Source: JAXDMK01 sp963790325
GTDB taxonomy: Bacteria > Actinomycetota > Acidimicrobiia > Acidimicrobiales > AC-14
NCBI GenBank assembly: GCA_963790325.1
Contig: CAWBNY010000003.1
Coordinates: 62,001-126,000 of the forward strand
DNA: 64,000 bases
Direction: 5' to 3'
Below, piece by piece: positions 42,218 through 52,647 of this stretch (positions within the stretch are counted from its first letter, which is position 1; each line of letters begins with the position of its first letter). A model generated the notes under the pieces. The model ran no database searches, was not told the DNA's origin, and saw nothing but the letters and a program-made list of their open reading frames with translations. A program made the translations under genes and the position numbers.

Positions 42218-43629
42218 TCAGGGCCGGACCAGCTCCGCGGGCGTGGCCATCAGGGGGAGCTCGACCACGAACGTCGCCCCCCGGCGGTCGGGCGTCGGGG
42301 GCGCCAGGCGGGCCTCGCCCCCGTGGACCTCGGCGATGGCGGCCACGATCGACAGTCCGAGGCCGACGCCGCCGGTGGCCCGGCTGCGGGCCTTGTCGAC
42401 CCGGTAGAAGCGCTCGAACACCCGCGCCGCGGTCTCGGGGGCGAGGCCGGGGCCGTCGTCGCTGACCTCGAGGACCGCCCGGTCACCCCGGACCGCCACC
42501 GTCACCCTCACCGCGGTGCCCGCGGGCGTGTGGACGAGGGCGTTGGAGAGCAGGTTGGCCGCCACCTGGCGCAGGCGGAGCTCGTCGCCCAGGACCATCA
42601 CCGGCCGGTCGTTGGAGAACGTGACGGGCCGCTCGGGCGCCACCGCCCGGGCGTCGTTGACCGCGTCCGCCGCCAGCCGGGCCAGGTCGACCGGCGATCG
42701 GTCGATGGTGGGCCCCTGGTCGAGGCGGGCCAGGAGGAGGAGGTCCTCCACCAGGACGCCCATGCGGGCCGCCTCCTCCTCGATGCGGCGCATGGCGGTG
42801 GCCAGGTCCTCGGGCCGGTCGGCCGCCCCCCGGCGGAAGAGCTCGGCGTAGCCCCGGATGGACGTGAGCGGGGTGCGCAGCTCGTGGCTGGCGTCGGCCA
42901 CGAACCGCCGGAGGCGGTCCTCGGTGGCCCGCCGCTCGTCGAAGGCGGACTCGATCTGGCCCAACATCCGGTTGAGGGCCAGTCCCAGGCGGCCGACCTC
43001 GGTGCGCTCGTCGGCCTGGTCGACCCGCCGGCCGAGGTCGCCGGCGGCGATGGCCTCGGCGGTGGCGCCGATGTGGTCGAGGGGGCGCAGGCCGAGGCGA
43101 ACCACCCACCAGGCGAGGGCGGCGAGGGCGGCCAGCACGCCGACGCCCATGCCCAGCTCGATGCCGATCAGGCGGCGGAGGGTGGCCCGGTTGTCGTCGA
43201 GGGGGAGGGCCACCGAGAACACGCTGCCGTCGTCGAGGGGCGTGGCCAGCACCCGGTAGGACCCGCTGCCGGTCTTCGCAGGGGTGGTGTAGAAGCGCTC
43301 CCGGTCGAGTTGGACGTCGACGGCCAGCTCGGGGAGGGCCCGGCCCTTGGTCAGGTACTGGGCCACCGAGCCCCCGGGGTGGCGCAGCTCGGCGAAGGTC
43401 CCGGTGAGGATGACCGACTCGCCGCTCGGGCGGCGGTGGCCGGGGAAGTCCTCCCGGGCCAGCTCGCCGTAGACGGGGTACTGGGAGTCCCGCAGCTGCT
43501 GGTCGGTGCGGGACTGGAGGAAGCCGGCCAGGGCCCGGTAGGTGCCGAAGCCGAGGACGAGCACGCCCACCGCCGCCACCGCCAGCAGCCCCGCCACCAG
43601 CCGGGCCCGCAGGGACCGCAGCCGCCACA

Positions 43630-43630
<1 letters not shown>
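42218..43630 (-). CDS. Two-component sensor histidine kinase
   Basis: 470 residues, OmpR-family partner kinase. TM1 is at about 10-30, an extracytoplasmic sensor loop of 120 residues follows, TM2 at about 156-177, and a HAMP at 180-235. The HisKA motif ASHELRTPLTSIRGY has the phospho-acceptor His249. The ATPase has NLLSNALVHTP (N box), DDGPGLAPE (G1) and GGVGLGLSIV (G2). The ATG at 43630 overlaps the regulator stop. It resembles MprB/TrcS-like kinases that act with HtrA-type proteases in actinobacteria. The stimulus is unknown; the adjacent protease suggests envelope stress. Confidence 0.9.
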
Positions 43631-44328
<698 letters not shown>

Positions 44329-44330
44329 GG

Positions 44331-45554
44331 CTAGTCGGCCGGCCGCTCGCCCAGCGTGACCGACAGCCTCTGGGGCTTGCCGGCGCGCTCGACGGTCACC
44401 GTGACCTTCGTCCCCGGCTTGAGCTGGCGCAGGACCCCCACCAGCCCGTCGGAGCCGATGACCTCCTTGCCGTCGACGTCGGTGACCAGGTCGCCGATCT
44501 GGATGCCGCCACGGTCGGCGGGGCCGCCGGTGACGACGTCGACGATCTCCGCCCCTCGGCTGTTGTCCATCGGGTCACTGGTGCTCACGCCCAGGTAGCC
44601 GACGGGCTGGGGCGCCTGGCCCGAGCGGAGCCGGTCGAGGATCGTGCGGGCGGAGTCGATCGGGATGGCGAAGCCGATGTTCTGCCCACCCCGTCCGGCC
44701 ACAGCGGTGTTGATGCCGATGACCTGGCCCCGGTTGTTGGCGAGGGGGCCGCCCGAGTTGCCGGGGTTGATGGCGGCGTCGGTCTGGATCATGCCGGTGA
44801 GGGTGTCGAGGGACCGGTTGAGGGCGGACACGATGCCCCGGGTGACGGTGGGGTCGCCCCGCAGGCCGAGGGCGTTGCCGACCGCGACCACGTCGTCGCC
44901 GACCTTGACGGTGGCGGACTGTCCGAGGTCGGCGGTGGGTAGGTCGGACGCGCTGGTGATCCGGAGGAGGGCGATGTCGTTGCCGCTGTCGGCGCCGACC
45001 AGGGTGGCCGCCCGGGACTGGGTCTCGCCGGTGAGGGTCACCCGGATGGTGGTCGCCCCCTCCACCACATGGGCGTTGGTGAGGACCTCGCCGTCGGCGC
45101 TGATGATCACGCCGGTGCCCTGACCCGTCCCCAGCCGGCCGCTGGCCTGGATGGCGACGACCGCCGGCTCGACCTTGGCCAGGATTCCGGCCACGTCGAG
45201 GGCGGGGCCGGCGAGGGCGGAGCTGGGGGTGGAGGTCCGGGTGGAGGAGCCGTTGGTGGCGGTGACGGGCCTGACGTCGTCGTTGGCGATGTTGGCGCCC
45301 ACCACGCCACCGATCACGCCCGTGACCAGCGACAGCGCGGCCGCCGCGGCCACCCACGCCGACGCCCGGCGGCGGGGCGGACCGGCCGGGCCTGACGGCA
45401 CCGGGGCGAAGGGCGACGGGTGCTGCTGGGTTCGAGCGTGCACCGGCGGGGGCGGGAAGGGCACGGTCGGATCGGGGTCCGTCTCCAGAGGCGGGAAGGA
45501 GGGCGGCGCGGCCGACCGGCTCCAGGGTGACGGGGGGGTGTCCACGGTGCTCAT
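44331..45554 (-). CDS. HtrA/DegP-like membrane-anchored serine protease with PDZ domain
   Basis: 407 residues. A Pro-rich cytoplasmic N-terminus (1-64) and one membrane helix (66-88) place the protease outside the membrane. Trypsin-like triad: His162 (TNAHVV), Asp193 (GNDIALL) and Ser267 (NPGNSGGP). A PDZ domain covers about 315-400 (YLGVSTSD, GPADRGGIQIGDLV, VTVERAGKPQ). It is a quality-control or signalling protease of the HtrA/PepD type. It is first in an operon with a two-component system, as in mycobacterial mprAB-pepD, which responds to envelope stress; the parallel is an inference. ATG 45554. Confidence 0.92.
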   Translation of the reverse strand: MSTVDTPPSPWSRSAAPPSFPPLETDPDPTVPFPPPPVHARTQQHPSPFAPVPSGPAGPPRRRASAWVAAAAALSLVTGVIGGVVGANIANDDVRPVTATNGSSTRTSTPSSALAGPALDVAGILAKVEPAVVAIQASGRLGTGQGTGVIISADGEVLTNAHVVEGATTIRVTLTGETQSRAATLVGADSGNDIALLRITSASDLPTADLGQSATVKVGDDVVAVGNALGLRGDPTVTRGIVSALNRSLDTLTGMIQTDAAINPGNSGGPLANNRGQVIGINTAVAGRGGQNIGFAIPIDSARTILDRLRSGQAPQPVGYLGVSTSDPMDNSRGAEIVDVVTGGPADRGGIQIGDLVTDVDGKEVIGSDGLVGVLRQLKPGTKVTVTVERAGKPQRLSVTLGERPAD

Positions 45555-45623
45555 GGCCAGAGTAAGCGCCCCGCTCCTGTGAACATGCTGAGAGCCCTCT
45601 GTGAGGATGCCCGTACCTCCGGC

Positions 45624-45671
45624 AACCGGTGACGTTTTCCGGGGCCAGGACCCCGGAAAACGTCACCAGTT
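45624..45671. repeat. 48-bp interspersed palindromic repeat, copy 3
   Basis: The most perfect copy: 21-nt arms (left starts AACCGGTGACGTTTTCCGG, right ends GGAAAACGTCACCAGTT) separated by CCAGGA, with one mismatch. It lies in the 271-bp gap between htrA and the first zincin-RCC1 gene. It aligns over its full length with the copies at 803 and 865. The rest of the gap (45555-45623 and 45672-45825) shows no gene. Confidence 0.85.
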
Positions 45672-45825
45672 GCCCCAACTTGACGTCAACCGTCGCCGGT
45701 TCAGAGCCGGCGGTAGAGCTCGCCGGCGGGCATCCGCTCCTTCCCGGCTGCGACGGGCGTCGTGCACCCGGGGGGACCTCCCGTACGACCTCAAGTCGGC
45801 CTCCGTTCCGGTCGACATCTACGAG

Positions 45826-47919
45826 GTGCCCTGGGGGACCCGCGTCGTAGTCGCCCTGTTGGCCGTCACCCTCCTCCAGGTGGCGCCGGCGACGGCCCAG
45901 ACCGTCGCCGTCGACACCCGCAAGGGCATCGTCCTGGACGGGCTCCTGCCCACCACCGCGGTTCACGCCTGCCAGGGAAAGTTCCAGGTCGCAGCGCGGG
46001 CCAAGCCCGGCGGTGGCCCGACATCGTGCACCCACGGACCCGACCCTGCCCCCGACGGCGTCGACGTCCGGGTGTCCCGGTCGACCGCCGAGCTCGCCCC
46101 CGCCGGCCGGGGCGCCGCCGCCCTGGCCGCCCCGGACGTCCCCTGCTACGGCGACGGGAGCAGCGGGTACCGGGTCCAGGTCGTCTTCGCCCGCTCGACC
46201 GACGTTGTCGACCGCTACGCCAGCCTCGCCTCCTCCCTCGTCCAGTGGGCGGTGGCCGCCGACACCGTGGTCAGCACCAGCGCGTCCGAGACCGGGGGGA
46301 TCCGCCACGTCCGCTTCGTCACCGGGCCCGGGTGCACCCTGTCGGTCGCCCGGGTGGACATGGCCCCCTCGGGGGACGACACCTTCGGCAACACCATCGA
46401 CGAGCTCGTCAACCAGGGCTTCGACCGCAGTGACCGCAAGTACCTGGTCTTCGTGGACGCCAACGTCTACTGCGGCATCGGCGAGATGTACAACGACGAC
46501 AGCGCCGACGCCACCCCCGGCCGCAACGCCAGCAACGGCGACCCCCGGGTGCCGGGCACGGTGGCCCGGGTCGACAACGGCTGCTGGGGCCGGGCGGCGG
46601 CGGTCGAGGCCCACGAGCTCATGCACAACCTGGGCGGCGTCCAGCGGTCGGCCCCCCACGCCACGGCCAACGCCCACTGCACCGACGAGCACGACCGCAT
46701 GTGTTACGAGGACGCGGCCGGCGTGGCCCTGACCTTCCCCTGCGCCGCCGGTCACGAGAGCCGCTTCGACTGCAACCACGACGACTACTTCTCGACCGAC
46801 CCGCCCCCCGGCAACTACCTGGCCACCCACTGGAACACGGCCGACAGCGCCTTCCTGGCCCCGGTGGAACCGTTCCCGGCCCGGTCGTGGGGGTTCAACG
46901 GCTACGGGCAGCTGGGGGACGGGTCGGCCACCAGCCGGGCGCTGCCGGCGACGCTGCCCCCGACCAAGGTCGACTCGGTGGCCGCCGGCGGCTTCCACTC
47001 CCTCGTCCTGTCCGGGGGGACGGTGTCGTCGTGGGGCCTGGGCCACGTGGGCCAGCTCGGCCGGGGCAAGACCACCAGCAGCTCGACGCCCGGCCCCGTC
47101 GGCGGCGGCCTGACCGGCATGACCGCCGTCTCCGCCGGTGTGTTCCACTCGCTGGCGCTGAGGTCCGACGGCACCGTCTGGGCCTGGGGCTGGAACACCT
47201 ACGGCCAGCTGGGCGACGGGTCGACCGTCGACCGGAGCCTGCCGGTACCGGTCGCCGGCCTCACCGGGGTCGTCGCCATCGCCGCCGGCGGCCTGCACAA
47301 CCTGGCCCTCAAGGGGGACGGGACGGTGTGGGCGTGGGGCGCCAACGGGGTGGGCCAACTGGGCGCGGTGGCGCCGGCCCAGGCGACCCTTCCCCGGCAG
47401 GTGCCGGGTCTGACCGGGGTGAAGGCGATCGCCGCCGGCGCCTACCACAGCCTCGCGGTCGAGCCCGGGGGCGCGGTGGCAGCCTGGGGCTGGAACCCGT
47501 GGGGCCAGCTGGGCGACGGGACGTTCACCAACCGGACCGCCCCCGTCACCGTCCCCGGGCTCTCCGGCATCGTCGCCGTCGCCGGCGGCACCGGGCACAG
47601 CCTGGCCCTCGGGTCCGACGGCCTGGTGCGGTCGTGGGGCCTGGGCGCGTCGGGCCAGCTCGGGCGGGCGGTCGTGGGCCAGTCGGCCAGCCCGTCGGTC
47701 GTGCCCGCGCTGGTGGGCGTGGCCGCGGTGGCCGCCGGCGGCTACCACAGCCTGGCCGTACGGTCCGGGGGGGCGGTGTCGGCCTGGGGATGGAACGTCT
47801 TCGGCCAGCTGGGTGACGGCACGACCGTCGACCGGGCCGCCCCGGTGTCGACCATCGGCCTGACCGGCGCCTACTCGACGTCGGCCGGGGTGGCCCACGG
47901 CCTGGTCGCCGCCCCCTGA
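45826..47919 (+). CDS. Secreted zinc-protease-like / RCC1 beta-propeller fusion, copy A
   Basis: 697 residues from GTG 45826, giving a hydrophobic signal peptide (TRVVVALLAVTLLQVAPATA). The next 340 residues are a Cys-containing domain with the zinc-protease motif HELMH at 263-267 in VEAHELMHNLGGVQRSAPHA and a conserved DRMCYEDA. This looks like a metzincin-type peptidase, although the third His of HExxHxxGxxH is a Gln. The C-terminal part holds seven RCC1 repeats (SWGFNGYGQLGDG, SWGLGHVGQLG, AWGWNTYGQLGDG and so on), enough for a seven-bladed propeller. The frame is open upstream to 45601 through the palindromic repeat, which I exclude. Target unknown. Confidence 0.8.
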   Translation: MPWGTRVVVALLAVTLLQVAPATAQTVAVDTRKGIVLDGLLPTTAVHACQGKFQVAARAKPGGGPTSCTHGPDPAPDGVDVRVSRSTAELAPAGRGAAALAAPDVPCYGDGSSGYRVQVVFARSTDVVDRYASLASSLVQWAVAADTVVSTSASETGGIRHVRFVTGPGCTLSVARVDMAPSGDDTFGNTIDELVNQGFDRSDRKYLVFVDANVYCGIGEMYNDDSADATPGRNASNGDPRVPGTVARVDNGCWGRAAAVEAHELMHNLGGVQRSAPHATANAHCTDEHDRMCYEDAAGVALTFPCAAGHESRFDCNHDDYFSTDPPPGNYLATHWNTADSAFLAPVEPFPARSWGFNGYGQLGDGSATSRALPATLPPTKVDSVAAGGFHSLVLSGGTVSSWGLGHVGQLGRGKTTSSSTPGPVGGGLTGMTAVSAGVFHSLALRSDGTVWAWGWNTYGQLGDGSTVDRSLPVPVAGLTGVVAIAAGGLHNLALKGDGTVWAWGANGVGQLGAVAPAQATLPRQVPGLTGVKAIAAGAYHSLAVEPGGAVAAWGWNPWGQLGDGTFTNRTAPVTVPGLSGIVAVAGGTGHSLALGSDGLVRSWGLGASGQLGRAVVGQSASPSVVPALVGVAAVAAGGYHSLAVRSGGAVSAWGWNVFGQLGDGTTVDRAAPVSTIGLTGAYSTSAGVAHGLVAAP

Positions 47920-47924
47920 CAGCC

Positions 47925-50013
47925 GTGACCCTCAACAGCGCCCGGCGCTCGCTCATCGTGACCATGGTGGTCATGGCCGCTGGTCCTCACCGCCGTCGCA
48001 CCCGCGTCCGCCCGCCCGGTCGACGACCCGAGGCGGGGCGTCGTCCACGAGGGACTCGACCCGGCGCCGACGGGGCCCTGTGCGGGTCAGTTCGAGATCG
48101 CGGTGGGCGACGGCGTCCTGTGCACCCATGGCCCCGACCCCGCCCCCGACGGGATCGACGTCCGCCAACGGCGGGCCCCGGCCCGGGCCGCGACCCCGGC
48201 CGAGGGTCCCAGCCCGTTCGCCTGCTTCGGCACCGGCGCCGACGGCTACCGGGTCCAGGTGCTCTACGCCCGGGCGGCCGACGTCCCCGACCGCTTCGAC
48301 GCCTACCGGGCCTCGTTCGAGGCGTGGACGGGAAGGGTCGACCAGATCTTCGACGCCAGCGCGGCGGAGACGGGCGGGTCCCGGCGGGTTCGGTTCCTCA
48401 CCGATGCCGCCTGCCGGCTGGTGATCGACCGGGTGGTCCTGCCCGTCACCGGCGACGACTCGTTCCACGACACCGTCCGGGAGCTGGCGGCCCGGGGCTA
48501 CAGCCGCTCCGACCGCCGCTACCTCGTCTACGTCGACGCCAACGTCTACTGCGGCCTGGGGTCGCTCCTGGCCGACGACCGGGGCTCCGCCGTCCCCGGG
48601 GTCAACCTCAACAACGGCAACCCGGGCGTCCCCGGCACCTACGCCCGGGTCGACAACGGCTGCTGGGGGACGGCCGACTCCACCGAGGCCCACGAGCTCA
48701 TGCACACCCTGGGCGGGGTCCAGCCTTCCGCCCCCCACGCCACGTCCGCCTATCACTGCTCGGACGACTTCGATCGCATGTGCGGCGACGACGGCACCGG
48801 AGCCCAATCGCTCTTCCTCTGCGCCTCAAGCCACGAGAACCGCTTCGACTGCAACCACGACGACTACTACTCGACCAACCCGGCTCCCGGCAGCTACCTG
48901 GCGACCCATTGGAACGTGGCCGACAGCGTGTTCCTGGCCCCCGCGCCGGCGCCGGTGACACCATCGGTGACCTGGGGTTTCAACGGCTACGGGCAGCTGG
49001 GTGACGGCGCCTCCCCCGGCTTCGGGGCCAACCTGGCGGTACCGGCCACGGTGGGGCTGACGGGTGTCGACGCGGTGGCGGCCGGCGGCTTCCACTCGGT
49101 GGCGGTGGTCGCGGGGACGGTGTGGACGTGGGGCCTCGGCCACGTGGGCCAGCTCGGGCGGCCGTGGCCGGCGAACGCCTCGTCCCCGGCGACGGTGGCG
49201 GGGCTGACGGGCGTGATGGCGGTGTCGGCCGGGGTCTTCCACTCGCTGGCGCTGAAGTCCGACGGGACCGTCTGGGCCTGGGGCTGGAACGCCTACGGCC
49301 AGCTGGGCGACGGCACCAACGTCGACCGCTGGACGCCGGTGAAGGTGCCCGGGCTGGACGGCGTCGTCGCCGTCGCCGCCGGGGCGACCCACAACCTGGC
49401 CCTGACCGCCGACGGCTCGGTGTGGTCGTGGGGCCTGAACGCGAGCGGGCAGCTGGGTCGCACCGGATCGGCGCTGGTGGCGGGCAGGATCCCCGGCCTG
49501 GCGAACGTCGGCTCGGTCGCTGCCGGCGCCTACCACAGCCTGGCGGTGGCGGCGGGAGGGGCGACGGTGTGGGGGTGGGGATGGAACCCGTGGGGCCAGC
49601 TGGGCGACGGGACCACCGTCGACCGGGCCGCGCCGGTGGTCGTGCCCGGGCTGAGCGGGGTGGCGTCGGTGGCGGCCGGCACCGGTCACAGCCTGGCCGC
49701 CCGCACCGACGGCACCGTCCGTTCCTGGGGACTGGGCCACGCCGGCCAGCTCGGACGGGTGGCGGCCACGTCGCCGGTCCCGGGGGTCGTGCCCGGCCTG
49801 ACCGGGGCCACTGCGGTGGCGGCCGGCGGCTACCACTCCCTGGCCGTGGTGGCCGGCGGGCGGGTCGCGTCCTGGGGGTGGAACGCCCTCGGCCAGCTCG
49901 GCGACGCGACCTACGTCGACCGCGCGGCGCCGGTGCTGGTGACGGGCCTCACCGGTGCCCAGGCGGTGACTGCCGGCGTCGGCCACGGCCTGGTGCGGGT
50001 GCCCGCCGCCTGA
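47925..50013 (+). CDS. Secreted zinc-protease-like / RCC1 fusion, copy B (frameshift in signal peptide)
   Basis: Tandem paralogue of copy A, starting 6 bp after it. It has the same HELMH motif (EAHELMHTLGGVQPSAPHAT, His codon at 48691), DRMCGDDG, and seven RCC1 repeats ending at 50013. The main frame is open from 47962 and encodes LVLTAVAPASARPVDD, the end of a signal peptide, but has no start codon until GTG 48103. The signal-peptide beginning (TLNSARRSLIVTMVVMA) is in another frame from GTG 47925. One extra base near 47976-47980 would join them. So the gene is frameshifted, either truly or by a sequence error. A start at 48103 would give a 636-residue protein without export signal. Confidence 0.75.
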
Positions 50014-50014
50014 G

Positions 50015-50845
50015 TCACCCGAAGCGGAAGGAGACGATCTCGCCCACCGACCGGTAGCCCATCCGCCGGTAGATGGCGTTCGACGTCGGGTTGTGGAGCT
50101 GGGCGTAGAGCATGCACGCGTCGGCGCCGTCGTCGAGGAGGGTCTGGGAGAGGGCGGCCACGCAGGCGGTGGCGTAGCCCCGCCGCCGGCGCTCGGGCGG
50201 GGTGTAGACGAAGCCGATCCGGCACACGCCGCCGAGCGGCGGGGTGGCTGAGGCCAGGGTGGCGGGACCGTCGTCGTCCCACACCCAGAGCGACCCGGCG
50301 GCCAGGCGGAGGTCGATGATGGCACCGGGTTCCTCCTCGGGGAGTCCGCCGACCTCGGCCAGGAAGCCGGCGGCCCACGGGACGAGGGTGTCGCGATCGC
50401 CCTCGTGGGCGGGTCGGAGGTGGCCGACCGCCGTCTCCCTGGCAGCGGTGACCTCGTCGAGGCGGTAGACCCGCTGGCACTCGACGGGCCGGGCGGCGAT
50501 TGCCAGTCGCTCGGCCCACCGGCCCGCAAACCGGGCCGCAGCGGGAGCCTCGGCGATCACACCCGGAAGGTCGGGGACGTCGGCCATCATCCGGTCGCAC
50601 AGCGCGTCGACGACCTCGGGGGCGGCCGGGGTCACGCTGCCGCTGAAGCCGGCGGGGGCCTGCATGGCGAAGCCGATCACGTCGTGTCCGGCATCGGTGG
50701 CCCACCAGAAGCGCCCCCCCGGGTCCTGGTGCTCGACCATGGTGAGGAAGATGCTGTGCCGCACCGGATCGGAGAGGAGGTACGGCCCGGCCGCGGTGAC
50801 CACGTCGGCCCTGTCCCGCGCCGACTCGACCCGCACCGCCGCCAT
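50015..50845 (-). CDS. GNAT-family N-acetyltransferase
   Basis: 276 residues. The C-terminal half carries the acetyl-CoA-binding GNAT core: RIGFVYTPPERRRRGYATAC (motif A, R/QxxGxG/A: RRRRGYA), then LYAQLHNPTSNAIYRRMGYR (motif B). The N-terminal half appears to be a degenerate second acetyltransferase domain (FWWATDAGHDVIGFAMQAP). Substrate unknown. It is convergent with the RCC1 gene (1-bp gap). ATG 50845. Confidence 0.85.
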   Translation of the reverse strand: MAAVRVESARDRADVVTAAGPYLLSDPVRHSIFLTMVEHQDPGGRFWWATDAGHDVIGFAMQAPAGFSGSVTPAAPEVVDALCDRMMADVPDLPGVIAEAPAAARFAGRWAERLAIAARPVECQRVYRLDEVTAARETAVGHLRPAHEGDRDTLVPWAAGFLAEVGGLPEEEPGAIIDLRLAAGSLWVWDDDGPATLASATPPLGGVCRIGFVYTPPERRRRGYATACVAALSQTLLDDGADACMLYAQLHNPTSNAIYRRMGYRSVGEIVSFRFG

Positions 50846-50858
50846 GGTCGGTGGTCGC

Positions 50859-51230
50859 TTACGGGCCGGCCGGGAGTTGTTGGACGGCCCACCCGTTGCC
50901 GTCCGGGTCCTCGAAGAACAGGAACCGGCCCCACGGGAAGTCCTGGACCTCGCTCACGGTCACGCCCCGACCGGCGAGCTCGTCGTGGGCCGCCTCGATG
51001 TCGGGGACGACGAGCTGGAGCCCCCGGACGGAGCCGGGCTGGGTATCCATGATCCCGGTGCCGATGGCGATCGAGCAGCCGGACCCGGGCGGGGTGAGCT
51101 GGACGAAGCGCATGGTGTCGCTCACCCGGTGATCGTGGTCGGCGTTGAACCCGACCTGGTCGGTGTAGAAGGCTTTGGCCCGGTCGACATCGGAGACGGG
51201 CACCGCCACCAGCTCGAGCTTCCAGTCCAT
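50859..51230 (-). CDS. VOC-family (glyoxalase-like) protein
   Basis: 123 residues, two beta-alpha-beta-beta-beta modules of the vicinal oxygen chelate fold: KLELVAVPVSDVDRAKAFYT, VGFNADHDHRVSD, then GLQLVVPDIEAAHDELAGRG and RFLFFEDPDGNGWAVQQ. This subgroup is usually annotated as a lactoylglutathione-lyase-like protein, but activity is unproven. Its start at 51230 has TAGGCT 7 nt upstream (51238-51243 on the forward strand) and no Shine-Dalgarno. It lies 13 bp upstream of the GNAT gene in the same direction. Confidence 0.88.
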   Translation of the reverse strand: MDWKLELVAVPVSDVDRAKAFYTDQVGFNADHDHRVSDTMRFVQLTPPGSGCSIAIGTGIMDTQPGSVRGLQLVVPDIEAAHDELAGRGVTVSEVQDFPWGRFLFFEDPDGNGWAVQQLPAGP

Positions 51231-51243
51231 GGCGTCGAGCCTA

Positions 51244-51739
51244 ACGGGGGTTCACCGCCGGCCGACTCCCCGGGGGGGCGGGCGTTCTGCGACAGCGACG
51301 GGCCGCCGGCGACACCAACCCAAGGCCCAACGGGAATTTGGCCAACCACGCGGGTCGGGATCCGGCTTGGATGCCTTCGCCACGGCACGCCTACGACGAC
51401 AGCCGCCTGGGGGCATCGCGTGCCGGCGGTTGCTTGACAAATACCGGCCGGTGGGATGTCCAGGGCGCCGAGTCGCCGAGCGATCCGCGCAGTTTCACCG
51501 CCGAGGAGGCAGGGCGCCCAGTCTTCGGGTGCGGCGGGTGCAACTCGTGCCCCTGCCCGCTTTTGGCGTGCCGGTGACGCTACACTTGGCTTTGCGCCCC
51601 CCCGGCTGGTCCGCCGTCAGCCGGGGCGGGCGCTCTCCTTTGTCGGCCCGTCCGCCAGGCGACCTCTGCGACACGAAAACGCTCGAGCGCTCGACCGACC
51701 GCGCTCAACCCGGGGGGAGATTCGGTCGAGATAGGAGCC
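51244..51739. other. 500-bp region without a supported gene
   Basis: Between the VOC gene and a 46-codon frame. Visible elements: TTGACA at about 51434, a CGCTCGAGCG palindrome near 51680, and several G/C-rich short dyads. No long frame has normal codon bias, and no tRNA, tmRNA or SRP RNA motif is visible. Base composition is a little lower in GC than the flanking genes. It may hold promoter elements for the short frame at 51740. Confidence 0.3.
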
Positions 51740-51880
51740 ATGGACCTCTTCGTGCAGTTCGGCAGCATGGCGCTGGCGTCGACCCTGATCCTGCGCATCG
51801 GCCTCGCCGAGCGGGCCCGGCTCAACGGCGAGCTGGCCCGGGTGCGGGTGGAGGAGCGTCGTCAGGCCGTTCGCCGGTAG
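51740..51880 (+). CDS. Possible 46-residue small protein
   Basis: ATG at 51740 with AGGAG 3 bp upstream. It encodes MDLFVQFGSMALASTLILRI followed by a helical Arg/Glu-rich tail (GLAERARLNGELARVRVEER). A hydrophobic N-terminal helix plus a charged amphipathic tail suggests a small membrane-associated protein. It overlaps the 3' end of the convergent ABC permease by 19 bp. No family recognised; moderate to low confidence that it is expressed. Confidence 0.4.
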   Translation: MDLFVQFGSMALASTLILRIGLAERARLNGELARVRVEERRQAVRR

Positions 51881-52647
51881 CGCCGCACCGCCAGCGGGGC
51901 GAACACGGCCACGATCCCGATCGACCAGGCCAGGCTGGCCACCACCTTGCCCGCGGTCGGGCCGCCTATGGTGAGCGCCCGCACCGCATCGACCGCGGCC
52001 GACACCGGCTGGTGGTCGGCGTAGGCCCGCAGCGGGCCGGGCATCGACGCCGTCGGGACGAAGGCGTTGGAGGCGAACACGAGCACCGCCATCACCGGGA
52101 AGGCCGCCGCCTGGGCCGCCTCCGCGCTGCCCACCCCGAGGCCGACGTTGGCCATCACCCACGACATGGCGAAACCGAAGAAGAGCATCACCGCCACCGC
52201 CGCCACCAGGGCGAACGGGTTGGTGTGGACCCGGAACCCGACGCCGAAGCCGACCGCCAGCATGAGCACGATGACCAGCAGGTTCCGAACCGAGTCGGCC
52301 AGGGTGCGCCCGGCCAGCACCGCCGAGCGGGCCATGGCCAGGGACCGGAACCGCTCGATGAGCCCCTTGGAGAGGTCCTCGGCCAGCCCCACGCCGGTGT
52401 TCACGCTCCCGAACGTGACCGTCTGCACGAAGATCCCGGCCATCAGGAAGTCGACGTAGCGCACGCCGGGCGTCTCGATGGCCCCGCCGAAGACGTAGCG
52501 GAAGAGCAGGACGAAGATCACCGGCTGCACCGTCGAGAAGACGAGGGTCGTCGGTACCCGGAAGAGGGCGATGAGGTTGCGCTGGGCGATGGTGAGGGCG
52601 TCGCTGACGGCCCACCCCAGCCTGGGAGCCGCGGCCGGGGGGGTCAC
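51862..52647 (-). CDS. ABC-2 type transporter permease (DrrB-like)
   Basis: 261 residues with six membrane helices. The ABC-2 family region includes LFRVPTTLVFSTVQPVIFVL, YVDFLMAGIFVQTVTFGSVN, GLIERFRSLAMARSAVLAGR and FASNAFVPTASMPGPLRAYA, typical of daunorubicin-resistance-type exporters. The GTG at 52647 overlaps the ATPase stop (GTGA), so the two are coupled. Substrate unknown. Confidence 0.9.
   Translation of the reverse strand: MTPPAAAPRLGWAVSDALTIAQRNLIALFRVPTTLVFSTVQPVIFVLLFRYVFGGAIETPGVRYVDFLMAGIFVQTVTFGSVNTGVGLAEDLSKGLIERFRSLAMARSAVLAGRTLADSVRNLLVIVLMLAVGFGVGFRVHTNPFALVAAVAVMLFFGFAMSWVMANVGLGVGSAEAAQAAAFPVMAVLVFASNAFVPTASMPGPLRAYADHQPVSAAVDAVRALTIGGPTAGKVVASLAWSIGIVAVFAPLAVRRYRRTA

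Noticed and set aside
45601..45825. Extending the first zincin-RCC1 gene upstream to 45601
   Set aside because: The extension would translate the palindromic repeat and Arg-rich sequence. The signal peptide begins at GTG 45826.
51244..51739. tRNA, tmRNA, SRP RNA or RNase P gene in the gene-free gap
   Set aside because: No T-loop GGTTCGA with matching stems, no CCA end, and no conserved SRP or RNase P segment is visible.
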